A DNA stretch of 64,000 nt from Ophiura sarsii (GCA_035610835.1 CM069457.1:35800553-35864552); one strand, 5' to 3'. Counted from the first letter of the stretch, positions 1-11,790 are shown. Notes: a model not told the origin generated them from the letters alone. A program made the numbers and translations.

Positions 1-390
1 TAAATAAGAATTTAATTTCGCTGAAATTCATAAAACCTCCATCACTTGAATTTAAAATGCGGCTATAGGTCTATAGGATCATTTTATAGATACGGGTTGA
101 CATTAATACTAGCAGTAGCACATTCAAATTAGAGAAATTAAAATGAGGATAGTTATATTGACTTGTTGGTTCCGGGGAGAGGAACTCAAATGCGCAGCTA
201 TTGGGGGAGTGGTTTCTTGGGCTCATCTCGGGGTGAATAGCAAGGCGGCACTTGCACGGGGCGTTTGTTCGGTTGTCCATGGCGGTGTGTGAGCCTGGGG
301 ATAGCGACCCGTGCACAGCCGTCGACACGCCGGGAATGTTAATGGTGTCATGCGCTGCCAAATGGGGGTACCCGGGGATCAAGGCCAGCT
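1..390 (-). repeat. Dispersed repeat, inverted copy of 29,215-29,880
   Basis: Read on the minus strand, this segment matches the plus strand near 29.2-29.9 kb. Shared words include CCCGTATCTATAAAATGATC and GTGCACGGGTCGCTATCCCC. The two halves occur in opposite order in the two places (A-B here, B-A there), as expected if both were cut from a longer tandem or repeated unit. The short open frames here are not credible genes. Confidence 0.7.
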
Positions 391-1383
391 AATCCCGGGG
401 ATAGCTGGGCGTCGGGGACTCGGAGTTAGTTAGGCGGGGTCGGGAGAGGCAATTTGCGTGGGGTGCTGCTGCTGCCGGATTGGGGGCGAATTAGCCGGAC
501 GGCAATGTCATCATGGTACGTGTCTTTGGTACGCCGATGGTATCGTGCCACCAAACACTGATCGTCTCAGACCAAACCTGGGGCCATTTGGGCCACTTAA
601 TCACAACACAAGAATATTCATACAATGTCCCCATGAATTTCCGTCCCCATAACCGGAATTCGTTAAACCTGAGACCATGGACTCTGGTGTAAACAACTCA
701 GTTAAGCATAAAGCCTATCTCACAACATGTTAAAAAAATGTGAGTTAAAAGCAATGATTGATAGCCACATATAAAATTATCGCCATCATGATATGTGCAT
801 ATAAATGGAATGAATATCGACACTTTTTTAAAATGTTAATTGTTGGTCTCAAACGCAAGGATAAGACTTAAAAATTATGTTACGAAGCGTATTTATTTCA
901 CATGATATTAGTTTAAATAAATAAGTAAAGTAGTACATAATATTAAGACAAAAGGACACATTTGTTTATAATTTTAAATATGGCCTAGTTTGGCTACCTA
1001 GAACAGAATTAGTGTTGCAAAATAGTTTGGAATTATTTTTGTTTTGTGTGATTATTTATGTAATTCATTTATTGAGCGTCCCCCACTCGCTTCCATTCAT
1101 GTAATCAATATTGTCCAAAACTTATAGCGAATTATAAAGATTAGCCCCTGTAGCGTGAAAGGAGGCATTCACACATCCATCTGTCAGTTATCGCAACGAC
1201 CAACTAATAGCGTCCCTAATGAAGGGGGATTAAGTATTCAGCGAAAGTTGCGTGGCGAAGTGTTTCGATTATCGGGTCAAATTATTTGACTATCCACACA
1301 GGGTTAAAAATGACTTCAATGTATGTGGTGTATAGTTGACCGTCAAAAAGTAGTCAAAAATGACTAATTAAGGGTCAATATTA
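391..1383. other. Intergenic, no gene recognised
   Basis: A GC-richer part (391-660) continues the repeat on its left. The rest is AT-rich with scattered TGAC/GTCA words near 1,270-1,380. No coding, RNA-gene or clear mobile-element signal was seen. Confidence 0.5.
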
Positions 1384-1862
1384 ACACTTTCTACGTGGCT
1401 ATTAATTTTACCATTTACAAAACAGATTTTTCAGTAACCTTTCCCAACTTTCAAGGTCTATCTCGAGGATAACTGAACTAATGCTAAGCACGTTTGTACT
1501 TATTGCAATGCATTTCTCATGGTGATTCCAAATTTGGTAATGAACTTCAATAATGTTGACATTTATGAAACATTTTGGAATGTCATCTGCAGACGCCTGC
1601 CGCATGGACAGTGTTAAAACACTTTGCACGCGGCAGGCGTCTGCAGACGATATTCTAACATTTTACAAAATGTTTCAAAAATTGTCAAAATTGTTTAATT
1701 TAATTACCATATTTGGAATCACCATGGGATATGCATTTAAATAACTACAAACATGCCTAGTATTGGTTCAGTAGTCCTTGAGATAGACTTTGAAAATTGG
1801 GAAAGGTTTCTGACAACTCTGTTTTGAATGGGGTAAAACTATAATAGCCGCGTGGAAAGTGT
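1384..1862. mobile_element. Palindromic (tail-to-tail dimer) MITE, TA target duplication
   Basis: The element starts ACACTTTC and ends GAAAGTGT, and TA lies directly outside each end (1,382-1,383 and 1,863-1,864). The two ~235-bp halves are inverted copies meeting at about 1,615 in a GTGTTAAAACAC junction. Single-unit copies of the same family occur at 51,944-52,184 and 62,902-63,138, with fragments at 30,681-30,880 and 61,286-61,372. TA duplication fits Tc1/mariner-type mobilisation, which is inference. No protein is encoded. Confidence 0.8.
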
Positions 1863-2489
1863 TAGCTACCTATTTTTAAGTGTGAATCCCTTAGATTTTC
1901 TCTTTCCTTTTCCCTTTTATCTTCCTCCCCTTCTCTTCCTCCCTTTCCTTTCTTTCTCCTTTTCCCTTTTCTTTCCTCTTTGGCAAAAGTGAGCGCGGAC
2001 GGGACGGGAGAGTATGATAAATGTAGATAATATCATTATTATTTATTCGGTTTCTCATACATCACAGTAATGTCATAATTGTATTATCTCTGTAAACGGT
2101 ACCGTTATTTTTTACCACAGGAGAAAATAATAGGCCTAGGCCTTTCTAAACTTATTTTGCGTCACGCGACTTTTAGCTAATTTTTAAGTTAGCATGCGAC
2201 ACGGTTGAAAAATAGCCAAATTGCGACACACGACATCTCGCGAAGACGAGCCGACAGCCGTGTTATTTTGTCAACCCATGACAATGTGACATGTAGACGG
2301 TAGACCCCTTTACTTCGGAAATAGTTCACACGCCCGTGTATTCCGTGAACATTTTTAAATGGTAGAAAATGTCAATATTTTTACTAAATCGATGTTTTCT
2401 AGAAGTTCAAATTTGAAGGAAGTTTTACGAATTTTCAGACAACATAACTAAAAATATATCAAACTATCAGGTATGCTTTTACGGACTTT
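1863..2489. other. Intergenic; pyrimidine-rich tract
   Basis: A CT-rich stretch runs at about 1,893-1,985 (CCTTTTCCC/TTCCTCC words). The remainder is AT-rich and without recognisable features. Confidence 0.5.
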
Positions 2490-4257
2490 TACTACCATTT
2501 CTCATTTTTTCAATTATGGATTTTAAACTCGAGATATGCATCCATTTCCAAAAAAAGTACCGTGGCCAAATTTTGTTTTTTATTTATGTTGTCTAAAAAA
2601 TGTGGATTACAAAATAGCTTTTGGGTTAATTTCTCAAAATGCAGTTTATTTGGTATCACATTGATATCACCATTGGATTCCTTATCAAATTTCCTTTCTA
2701 TAAATGTATACTTGTATGTACTTATATCTAATATTCTCGAACTTAAAAACAAAAGTTGATCATCAAAATAAAAGGGTTGACACTTCTCGTTCAGGGTGTA
2801 TTGCCCTAGTCGATCCCCGCTATGTCCACGGAGCCGTTACGTGAGCGATTCCGCGTAAAGTAGTAAAGACGGCGTGCGTAAGTTCACGGTGTATTGCCCT
2901 GTAATCGATCCCCGCTACGCTTGCTTAGCCGTCCGTGAGCGATTCCCCGGGCCCCGTGATCGTGATAAAGAAGTAGATACGGAGAGGCGGCGGCGTGCAT
3001 AAGTTCACGGTGTAATTGCCCTGTAATCGATTGCCGCTATGCTCGCTGAGCCGTTCCGTGAGCGATTCACCGGCGCGGCCCCATATTTTAGTAAAGTAGT
3101 AGATACGGAGAGACGTGCATATAGTTCAGGGTGTATTGCTCTGTAATCGATCCCCGCGTTACCCGCTGTGATGTGTGCTATATCGAGCGAATCAATGGAC
3201 AATCAATGGTTTGTACTGGTATGAATATTGCACGGGGATGAAACGACTATGGGATGAAGTGGTTTTGGGTCGAAACGACTATGGGATGAATGAATACCAT
3301 TTCTCATTTTTTCAATTATGGATTTTAAACTCGAGATATGCATCCATTTCTAGCTAAATGTATGCAAAAAAACACCCTTAAATTTACACTTTTCCGGTGT
3401 TTAAGCATTATTTCCAAAACTAAGCCTTGTGTAAAAAGAAAAAATGCGATCCTTGACAACATTTTCTTGTTTACAAAAATCTGTATTAGAAAAAAGTACC
3501 GTGGCCAAATTTTGTTTTTTATTTATGTTGTCTAAAAAATGAGGATCACAAAATAGCTTTTTGGTTAGTTTCTCAAAATGCAGTTTATTTGGTATCACAT
3601 TGATATCACCATTGGATTCTTTATCAAATTTCCTTTCTATAAATGTATACTTGTATGTACATATATCTAATATTCTCGAACTTAGAAACAAAAGTTGATC
3701 ATCAAAATAAAAGGGTTGACACTTCCCGTTCAGGGTGTATTGCCCTAGTCGATCCCTGCTATGTCCGCTGAGCCGTTACGTGAGCGATTCCGCGTAATAT
3801 AGTAAAGACGGCGTGCGTAAGTTCACTGTGTATTGCCCTGTAATTGACCCCCGCTACGCTTGCTTAGCCGTCCGTGAGCGATTCCCCGGGCCCCGTGATC
3901 GTAGTAAAGAATTCCGTAAAGAAAAGATACGGAAAGGCGGCGGCGTGCATAAGTTCACGGTGTAATTGCCCTGTAATCGATTGCCGCTATGCTCGCTGAG
4001 CCGTTCCGTGGTGAGCGATTCACCGGCGCGGCCCCATATTTTAGTAAAGTAGTACATGTAGATACGGAGACGTGCATATAGTTCAGGGTGTATTGCTCTG
4101 TAATCGATCCCCGCGTTACCCGCTGTGATGTGTGCTATATATCGAGCGAATCAATGGACTATCAATGGTTTGTACTGGTATGAATATTACACGGGGATGA
4201 AACGACCATGGGATGAAGTGGTTTTGGGTCGAAACGACCATGGGATGAAATGGTAAA
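2490..4257. repeat. Large tandem duplication (two units) with nested ~95-120-bp subrepeats
   Basis: Unit 1 spans about 2,490-3,296 and unit 2 about 3,297-4,257. Both begin with ACCATTTCTCATTTTTTCAA. Each unit ends in four imperfect subrepeats containing GTGTATTGCCCTGTAATCGA and GAGCGATTC. Unit 2 carries about 140 extra bases (about 3,351-3,492) absent from unit 1. Short ORFs in the two units are copies of each other and are not supported as genes. Confidence 0.75.
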
Positions 4258-4320
4258 GGGTCGAAACCGTTCTGGGATGAAACGCGGTGGGATGAAACGA
4301 CCTGAATTCCTTGTCGATTT
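4258..4320. repeat. Short repeats of GGGATGAAACG type
   Basis: Several imperfect copies of GGGTCGAAAC / GGGATGAAACG lie at the junction between the tandem duplication and the 3' end of the CR1 element. The same words appear near 3,235-3,290 and 4,190-4,250. Confidence 0.55.
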
Positions 4321-4380
4321 GATTCATGATTCTGTACGTCTGGATGAGGTCTGCCCTTTCTCTTCTTACATTTAATGTGG

Positions 4381-7122
4381 TCAGGTGCAGTGTGATAGAC
4401 GTTCCTCGTATGATAGGTCTTTTAGGCTGGGTATAAGTTTGGTAGCTCGTCGTTGGACTTTCTCAAGTTGTTTCTTGTCTTTTTCCATGTGTGGGCTCCA
4501 TGCTTGTATTGCGTAGTCGAGGTGGGGTCTAACTAGGGACTTGTAGAGCTTCATCACTACCTCTTTGCTTTTGTAAGCGAAGTTTCTCTTAATCATGCCC
4601 AACGCTCGGTTTCCCTTCTTGGCTGCAGCTGCGCACTGTGAGGAGACTTTGAGCGACTTGTTTATAAGGACTCCCAGGTCTTTCTCTTCCATTGTCTCTT
4701 TCAGTTCTGTGTTCCCCAGGTGGTAAGTGTGGTGAGTGTTGTGGTATCCTAAGTGCATGACTCCACATTTATCAGCATTGTACCTCATCTGCCAATCATC
4801 GGCCCAGTTTTGGAGGTGGTCGATGTCCTGTTGCATGTCCTCTATGTCTTTGTCTGTACTTACTGGGTGGACTAGTTTTGTGTCATCAGCAAACTTACTT
4901 ACAGTGGAGGTTTTACTGACACCGCATTCCAAGTCGTTCATGTAAATAAGAAAGCAGAGTGGGCCTAGGACTGATCCTTGAACTACCGAGCTGGTCACTT
5001 GTTTCCATCCAGATTCTGCTCCTTGGGTGACAACCTTCTGTTTTCGGTCAGCTAGCCAGGCCTGGATCCAGAGTAGTAGCTTTCCATCAATACCATGCGC
5101 CTTGATCTTAGCGAGAAGTCTGTTATGTGGCACTGTGTCAAAGGCTTTGGCTAGGTCAAGATAGACTACGTCTACAGGGGTGCCTTCATCTACTAACTTG
5201 GTGATTGTCTCTAGGTATTCCAGTAGGTTAGTTGTGCAGGACTTTCCTTTTCTGAAGCCATGTTGAGTGTTGTGGAGCAAGTTGTGATTTTCCAGGTGGT
5301 CGGTTATTTGATCTTTGATGATACTTTCCAGGACTTTGCCGATGACCGATGTGAGGCTAATAGGACGGTAGTTACCTGGCTTTGCTCTAGAGCCTTTCTT
5401 GAAAATTGGTACAATGTGCGCAGTTCTCCAATCGGTTGGGACAGCCCCTTCTGCTAGAGACTGGTTAAAGATGTAGGTGAGTGGGGTGCTCAGTTCAGCT
5501 GCTAGTTCTTTCAGCAGTGAAGGTGGGATTCCATCTGGGCCGGCAGCTTTGGATGGGTCAAGTTTTTCCAGTTTCTCTCGTACACAGTCAATAGTGATGG
5601 TGATATCTTGCAGTTTCTCGTCAACAGGGCCTTTGTAGATAGGTTCGGTTGAGGGTACATCTTGTTTCTCTTCTGTAAAGACTGAGGCAAAGAAGTCGTT
5701 TAACACATCTGCTGTTTGTTGGCCCGGTGGTATTGTCACTCCTGCATCTGTTTTCAGTGGTCCAATGGCATCCTTGACTTTTTGTTTCGATCTTACGTAC
5801 GCATAGAAACTCTTGGCATCTTCTTTAATGTTCTGTGCTAGTTTCTTTTCGAAGTCTCTTTTTGCCTTTCTTACTTCATGTTTTGCTTCTCTCTGACACT
5901 TTGCATAATGTTCCAGGGTCTTTGTTGTTTTTCTGTTTTGGTATTTTCTCCATGCTCTTTGTTTCTTGCGAATAGCTCGCTGAGCTTTCTTCGTCAACCA
6001 TAGTGCCTTCTTTTTTCTAGCAGGTTGTTTCATTGGTACATGATCTTGGATCATTTGTTGAAGTTTGTCTTTGGTAAGATTCCATGCTTGTTCTGCTGAT
6101 TTATTGTCAAGGTCGCCTTCCCAGTTGACTTGTTTCATTTGATCTCTCATGTTGTCATAATTGGCATTTTTAAAGTCTCTTTTTGGCGCTGAATTCTCTG
6201 GCTCAATTAGGTAGTTCATGTCCCACTTTATGATGTTGTGGTCACTGTTGCCTAGGTGTGCTTGGACGTGTACTTCATGGACCATATCTGGATTTGATGT
6301 AATTACCAAGTCGAGTAGTGAATTCAGTCTAGTTGGCTTTGTCACATGTTGGGACCATAAGTTGTCTAGGATTACGTCAAGGAATGCTTCCGCTCTTCCT
6401 GATCCTGCTTCCATGGTTTCCCACTTAATCTCTCTGTAGTTGAAATCTCCTATGACCATAATATCCTTGCGATCATTCCCTAGGTGTTTAAGAACCTGGT
6501 TGAGACTGTCGTTCTGTTCATTGGTGTTGTTTTGGCTTCTGTATACAACTCCTAGTAGCATGTCTAGTTCTGTACCTTGACATGAGATGTCACACCATAA
6601 CGCTTCCTCGTATTCCAATAACTCTGGATCCTCACGGAGTTGTACTTCGATACCATCCCTTGTATACAGGATTATTCCACCATGAGCTTTGTTCCGTCTA
6701 TCTAATCTGGTAATTTGGTAGCCAGGGATCTGTAACTCGGCATCTGCTACGTCACAGGTTAGCCATGTTTCCACTATTCCTACAATGTCGGGTGATTCCA
6801 GATCGATATAACCTTGTAAATGGTCTCTTTTACTTACTAGACTTTGTGCGTTGGTGAACGTGCATTTCAGTTTCTTTCTGACACCCGCTTGCGCATGTGT
6901 AGAACAGTTATGTGATATGTTTTTGCATTTCTTGCTCGAGCCATTTGGATGAACTTTCTTGTTGGATCCATTCTTATGACTACTGGCCATGCTGCTACTT
7001 GTCTTGTCTTTGTCTACTGGAACGTTGTCTTTCTTTCCAGTTTCTTGACTTGAGTCGGACCGTTTGGCGTAGGATTTATTTGTGTACGTCTGCGAGCACA
7101 CTTTGAGGTGACTTTCCTTCAA
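4381..7122 (-). CDS. CR1-type LINE ORF2: APE endonuclease + reverse transcriptase (frameshifted)
   Basis: This 913-residue frame encodes the enzyme that nicks target DNA and reverse-transcribes the element RNA. Endonuclease motifs are visible: Asn near 91 (TNAQS), Glu near 118 (ETWL), GDFN near 225, LDLVIT near 270 and SDH near 293-295. Reverse-transcriptase motifs follow: NYRPISL near 584, DLAKAFD near 656, the QGSVLGP block near 715 and FADD at 744-747. The frame starts on TTG; the first in-frame ATG is about codon 45 and the frame is open upstream toward ORF1, so the true start is unclear. The end reads YEERL then stops after four more residues. Shifting frame at about 4,385-4,395 restores further C-terminal sequence typical of CR1 (LHLTTLNVRRERADLI). 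This copy is therefore probably dead. Confidence 0.9.
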   Translation of the reverse strand: MKESHLKVCSQTYTNKSYAKRSDSSQETGKKDNVPVDKDKTSSSMASSHKNGSNKKVHPNGSSKKCKNISHNCSTHAQAGVRKKLKCTFTNAQSLVSKRDHLQGYIDLESPDIVGIVETWLTCDVADAELQIPGYQITRLDRRNKAHGGIILYTRDGIEVQLREDPELLEYEEALWCDISCQGTELDMLLGVVYRSQNNTNEQNDSLNQVLKHLGNDRKDIMVIGDFNYREIKWETMEAGSGRAEAFLDVILDNLWSQHVTKPTRLNSLLDLVITSNPDMVHEVHVQAHLGNSDHNIIKWDMNYLIEPENSAPKRDFKNANYDNMRDQMKQVNWEGDLDNKSAEQAWNLTKDKLQQMIQDHVPMKQPARKKKALWLTKKAQRAIRKKQRAWRKYQNRKTTKTLEHYAKCQREAKHEVRKAKRDFEKKLAQNIKEDAKSFYAYVRSKQKVKDAIGPLKTDAGVTIPPGQQTADVLNDFFASVFTEEKQDVPSTEPIYKGPVDEKLQDITITIDCVREKLEKLDPSKAAGPDGIPPSLLKELAAELSTPLTYIFNQSLAEGAVPTDWRTAHIVPIFKKGSRAKPGNYRPISLTSVIGKVLESIIKDQITDHLENHNLLHNTQHGFRKGKSCTTNLLEYLETITKLVDEGTPVDVVYLDLAKAFDTVPHNRLLAKIKAHGIDGKLLLWIQAWLADRKQKVVTQGAESGWKQVTSSVVQGSVLGPLCFLIYMNDLECGVSKTSTVSKFADDTKLVHPVSTDKDIEDMQQDIDHLQNWADDWQMRYNADKCGVMHLGYHNTHHTYHLGNTELKETMEEKDLGVLINKSLKVSSQCAAAAKKGNRALGMIKRNFAYKSKEVVMKLYKSLVRPHLDYAIQAWSPHMEKDKKQLEKVQRRATKLIPSLKDLSYEERLSHCT

Positions 7123-7258
7123 AGGTTTTTGTGTAGTAGACGAATAACTGGAATTTGGGTGCTTGATGGTGCCTGGTGCTTTATTTACATGTGCATTTTT
7201 GTGGTTTGGTTTTATTGGGGTTCCGGTGAGGAGGATCTTCTTGTTACTATTTTCCCCC

Positions 7259-8104
7259 TCACAATTCGCAAGTTTTTTTCTCCATCATCTCTGCGGTCTC
7301 GAAGTTCTTGTCGCAAATCAGCTTCTTTCTGTCTTTGTCGTAGGTAAGATCAGGTTTGATGTAGACGTTTCCATATACTTCATCGTCTCGCAAGTTCTTT
7401 GCATTCATTAGCACTGTTCGTCTTGCCTTCTTGGATTTCATCTGGACTTTGACGAGGTTGAGTCTTTCTGTTGGAATGATGTCTACTTTCTCTACTTCGT
7501 TGGCATGTACATCAAGCTTACCTTGGAACAAGTCTTTTACAGATTTCAGCACAGCACGTGATGTACTAGATTTAGTGATTTCTGGCATGTTACTAATAAC
7601 TATGTTCATTTGACGTTTGTCTTGTTCTAGTACTTCTTTCACTGCTTTGTGTAAGCTCTGGTCATCGTGGCTTGTGTTTTGGTTGTCCTCTGCCAATGAT
7701 TTTAGTTGGTCTTTCATTTGACTTACTTCCTTTTCTAGGTTATCCTGTCGTCTTCTTAAGTCTACCATTTCTCCCATTAATGTATTGGCATACTTCTTAC
7801 ATACTCTACAGTGCCAGGGAATCTCGTGAGAACCTTGCATACCAAACTTCTTGACCAATTTGAATAGTTCATCTGATAGGCCACCGCACTTCTGATGATA
7901 GGAGGTTTTGCAGATATCACATATAACTGCCGAGGGACTGCCACTTTCAAGCTTATAGTCGTGAAATTCCTTATCACATTTCCCACAAACACGCATTTCT
8001 TCATCATCATTTGCCTTTTGAGCTTGCTTCTGTTCTGTTATTGGGATTAGTCCACGTTGACTGAGTTTAAACTTGAGTGAGTTTGTTGTGTTGATTGATG
8101 TCAT
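7259..8104 (-). CDS. CR1-type LINE ORF1: PHD finger, coiled coil, RNA-binding-like region
   Basis: This 281-residue protein starts at an ATG (8,104). It shows a PHD-type zinc finger with ligands C40, C43, C62, C65, H70, C73, C99 and C102 (Cys4-His-Cys3). A heptad-like charged stretch follows at about 108-145 (DLRRRQDNLEKEV), a probable trimerising coiled coil. An RRM-like start (RQMNIVISNMPE) comes at about 163-175. PHD fingers in ORF1 are established for CR1-like elements, where ORF1 binds element RNA. The stop lies about 137 bases before the annotated start of ORF2, whose frame is open across the gap. Confidence 0.85.
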   Translation of the reverse strand: MTSINTTNSLKFKLSQRGLIPITEQKQAQKANDDEEMRVCGKCDKEFHDYKLESGSPSAVICDICKTSYHQKCGGLSDELFKLVKKFGMQGSHEIPWHCRVCKKYANTLMGEMVDLRRRQDNLEKEVSQMKDQLKSLAEDNQNTSHDDQSLHKAVKEVLEQDKRQMNIVISNMPEITKSSTSRAVLKSVKDLFQGKLDVHANEVEKVDIIPTERLNLVKVQMKSKKARRTVLMNAKNLRDDEVYGNVYIKPDLTYDKDRKKLICDKNFETAEMMEKKTCEL

Positions 8105-8839
8105 GGATGTCGGTGCACCATGTCATGGATTGCCATTATGTCAATACACATGATACAATACTGCATTGTATGTTGGGCAATTCTGTTCAACAAAGCAAAG
8201 AGATAAAAAGTTTCTTTTTCCTTTATTATTATTATACTATAGTCTTAGATAGATAGCTTATGGGCGGTTTTAAAAAAAATGGCTGAAAATGGCATTTTCA
8301 ACATTTTGCCCGTTTTTGATCATAAAAAGAACTTTTATAGAATAGCCAATTATTCCAAAATATGTGCTAAGATAATCATTTCTTTGTGCCAGAATATGAT
8401 GGCCCTTGCTTGTTGCAAAAAAAACTTCTGCCTGTTTTTGATGCTAAAACAGTCAGGAGTGTAACACTTTTTTTTACATAAAAATTAAACATGCATTTTT
8501 ATTAAGCTAGTACAAGAAAACCATCTTTGATATTCATTTCAGAGATATACATTTTGAAATATTGAAGGGTCCACCTTATTCAGAATGAGTCACTGTGAAA
8601 TTGAACTTGCATAAGTCCAATAAATTATTGATTGTTACACTACAGTATGTCAAAATGAAGAAAGGAGTCAAACTCAAATATTGAAATTAATCCAGCTTGA
8701 TAATAACAAGGCGGTTCTCGAACGGCGCGTCTCGCCTGTTCATCAAAAGTGACTTGAAAGAAATGATGATGAAACATATGATACAATGTAGCACTGTCAC
8801 AGAGGTATGCATTGTAGTTAATGCAAGGGATGTAATGCC

Positions 8840-11790
8840 TTGAAAAATTTAATCAACAAAAAGAACACACCAGCCCCTTCCCTACACCAAATCACATCAA
8901 GATAGGCCTTACAGATCTTATTTGACCCCAGATGACCTCTGATGACCTTGAAAATTTAATCAGCAAAAAGAACACACCAACCCCCTTCCCTCCACCAAAT
9001 CACATCAAGATAGGCCTTACGGATCTTATTTGACCCCAGATGACCTCTGATGACCTCGACAAATTAATCCACAAAAAGAACACACCATCCCTCTTCCGTC
9101 CACCAAATCCCATCAAGATAGGCCTTACGGATCTTATTTGACCCCAGATGACCTTGAATGACCTCCGATGACCTTGAAAATTTAATCAGCAAAAAGAATA
9201 CACCACCCCCCTTCCCTCCACCAAATCCAATCAAGATAGGCCTTACTGATCTATTTGACCCCATATTTGACCCCCGATGACCCCGAAAAATTAATCAACA
9301 AAAAGAACACACCATCCCTCTTCCGTCCACCAAATCCCATCAAGATAGGCCTTACTGATCTATTTGACCCCATATTTGACCCCCGATGACCCCGAAAAAT
9401 TAATAAACAAAAAGAACACACCACCCCCCTTCCCTCCACCAAATCCCATCAAGATAGGCCTTACTGATCTATTTGACCCCATATTTGACCCCCGATGACC
9501 CCGAAAAATTAATCAACAAAAAGAACACACCATCCCTCTTCCGTCCACCAAATCCCATCAAGATAGGCCTTACTGATCTATTTGACCCCATATTTGACTC
9601 CCGATGACCCCGAAAAATTAATCAACAAAAAGAACACACCATCCCTCTTCCGTCCACCAAATCCCATCAAGATAGGCCTTACTGATCTATTTGACCCCAT
9701 ATTTGACCCCAATGACCCCGAAAAATTAATCAACAAAAAGAACACACCATCCCTCTTCCGTCCACCAAATCCCATCAAGATAGGCCTTACTGATTTATTT
9801 GACCCCATATTTGACCCCCGATGACCCCGAAAAATTAATCAACAAAAAGAACACACCACCCCCTTCCCTCCACCAAATCCCATCAAGATAGGCCTTACTG
9901 ATCTATTTCACCCCATATTTGACCCACGATGACCCCGAAAAATTAATCAACAAAAAGAACACACCACCCCTCTTCCGTCCACCAAATCCCATCAAGATAG
10001 GCCTTACTGATCTATTTGACCCCATATTTGACCCCCGATGACCCCGAAAAAATAATCAACAAAAAGAACACCCCATCCCTCTTCCGTCCACCAAATCCCA
10101 TCAAGATAGGCCTTACTGATCTATTTGACCCCATATTTGACCCCGATGACCCCGAAAAATTAATCAACAAAAAGAACACACCATCCCTCTTCCGTCCACC
10201 AAATCCCATCAAGATAGGCCTTACTGATCTATTTGACCCCATATTTGACCCCCGATGACCCCGAAAAATTAATCAACAAAAAGAACACACCATCCCTCTT
10301 CCCTCCACCAAATCCCATCAAGATAGGCCTTACTGATCTATTTGACCCCATATTTGACCCCCGATGACCCCGAAAAAATAATCAACAAAAAGAACACCCC
10401 ATCCCTCTTCCGTCCACCAAATCCCATCAAGATAGGCCTTACTGATCTATTTGACCCCATATTTGACCCCGATGACCCCGAAAAATTAATCAACAAAAAG
10501 AACACACCATCCCTCTTCCGTCCACCAAATCCCATCAAGATAGGCCTTACTGATCTATTTGACCCCATATTTGACCCCTGATGACCCCGAAAAATTAATC
10601 AACAAAAAGAACACACCACCCCCCTTCCCTCCACCAAATCCCATCAAGATAGGCCTTACTGATCTATTTGACCCCATATTTGACCCCCAATGACCCCGAA
10701 AAATTAATCAACAAAAAGAACACACCACCCCCCTTTCCTCCACCAAATCCCATCAAGATAGGCCTTACTGATCTATTTGACCCCATATTTGACCCCCAAT
10801 GACCCCGAAAAATTAATCAACAAAAAGAACACACCATCCCTCTTCCGTCCACCAAATCCCATCAAGATAGGCCTTACTGATCTATTTGACCCCATATTTG
10901 ACCCCCGATGACCCCGAAAAATTAAGAACAAAAAGAACACACCATCCCCCTTCCCTCCACCAAATCCAATCAAGATAGGCCTTATGGATCTTATTTGACC
11001 CCCGATGACCTTGAATGACCTCTGATGACCTTGAAAATTTATTCAGCAAAAAGAACACACCACTCCCCTTCCCTCCACCAAATCTCATCAATATAGGCCT
11101 TACTGATCTATTTGACCCCATATTTGACCCCGATGACCTCTGGTGACCTTGAAAATTTAATCAACAAAAAGAACACACCATCCCTCTTCCCTCCACCAAA
11201 TCCCATCAAGATAGGCCTTACTGATCTATTTGACCCCATATTTGACCCCCGATGACCTTGAATGACCTCCGATGACCTTGAAAATTTAATCAGCAAAAAG
11301 AACACACCACCCCCTTCTCTCCACCAAATCCCATTAAGATCGGCCTTACGGATCTTATTTGACCGCATATTTGACCCCGATGACCTCCAATGACCTCCAA
11401 TGACCTTGAAAATTTAATCAGCAAAAAGAACACACCACCCCCTTCTCTCCACCAAATCCCATCAAGATCGGCCTTACGGATCTTATTTGACCGCATATTT
11501 GACCCCGATGACCTCCAATGACCTCCAATGACCTTGAAAATCTAATCAGCAAAAGAACACCCCACCCCCTTCCCTGACATCAAGTCCCATCAAGATAGGC
11601 CTTACGGATCTCTAGATATCGCGTCACAACGCGTCTCAAAAGTTTTAAGCATATTTGACCCCGATGACCTTGTATGACCCCCGATGACCTTGAAAAATCA
11701 ATCAGCAACAGAACGCACCACCCCCCTTCCCTCCACCAAGTCCCATCACGATAGGCCTTACGGATCTCCAGATATCGCGTCACAAAGGTA
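8840..11790. repeat. 108-bp tandem satellite, about 27 units
   Basis: The unit contains AATCAACAAAAAGAACACAC, CACCAAATCCCATCAAGATA and TTTGACCCC / GATGACCTTGA words. Spacing measured at 9,671, 9,779 and 9,887 is exactly 108 bp in the homogeneous centre (about 9,250-10,900). Units at both edges are more divergent. Because 108 is divisible by 3 and the unit lacks stops in one frame on each strand, repetitive ORFs appear on both strands; these are artefacts of the repeat. Confidence 0.9.

Larger units (their letters stand above)
4321..8240 (-). mobile_element. CR1-clade non-LTR retrotransposon (LINE), 3' end disrupted
   Basis: The element is read on the minus strand with ORF1 (8,104-7,259) followed by ORF2 (7,122-4,381). 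A PHD-finger ORF1 plus an APE endonuclease/reverse-transcriptase ORF2 is the known plan of CR1-type elements. The coding sequence is frameshifted just before 4,381. The restored frame runs on to about 4,320, then joins unrelated short repeats, so the 3' tail is missing or replaced. The 5' boundary is not visible and 8,240 is only the right limit before the next element. Confidence 0.8.

Noticed and set aside
71..382. 103-residue minus-strand ORF (Pro/His-rich)
   Set aside because: Within a dispersed repeat whose other copy (29.6-29.9 kb) does not keep the frame.
9578..10581. Repeated 76-80-residue ORFs on both strands
   Set aside because: Product of a 108-bp satellite whose length is divisible by three; identical repeats, no start/stop logic and no domain.
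8840..11790. CRISPR-like array
   Set aside because: The repeat is continuous with no unique spacers, in a eukaryotic genome.
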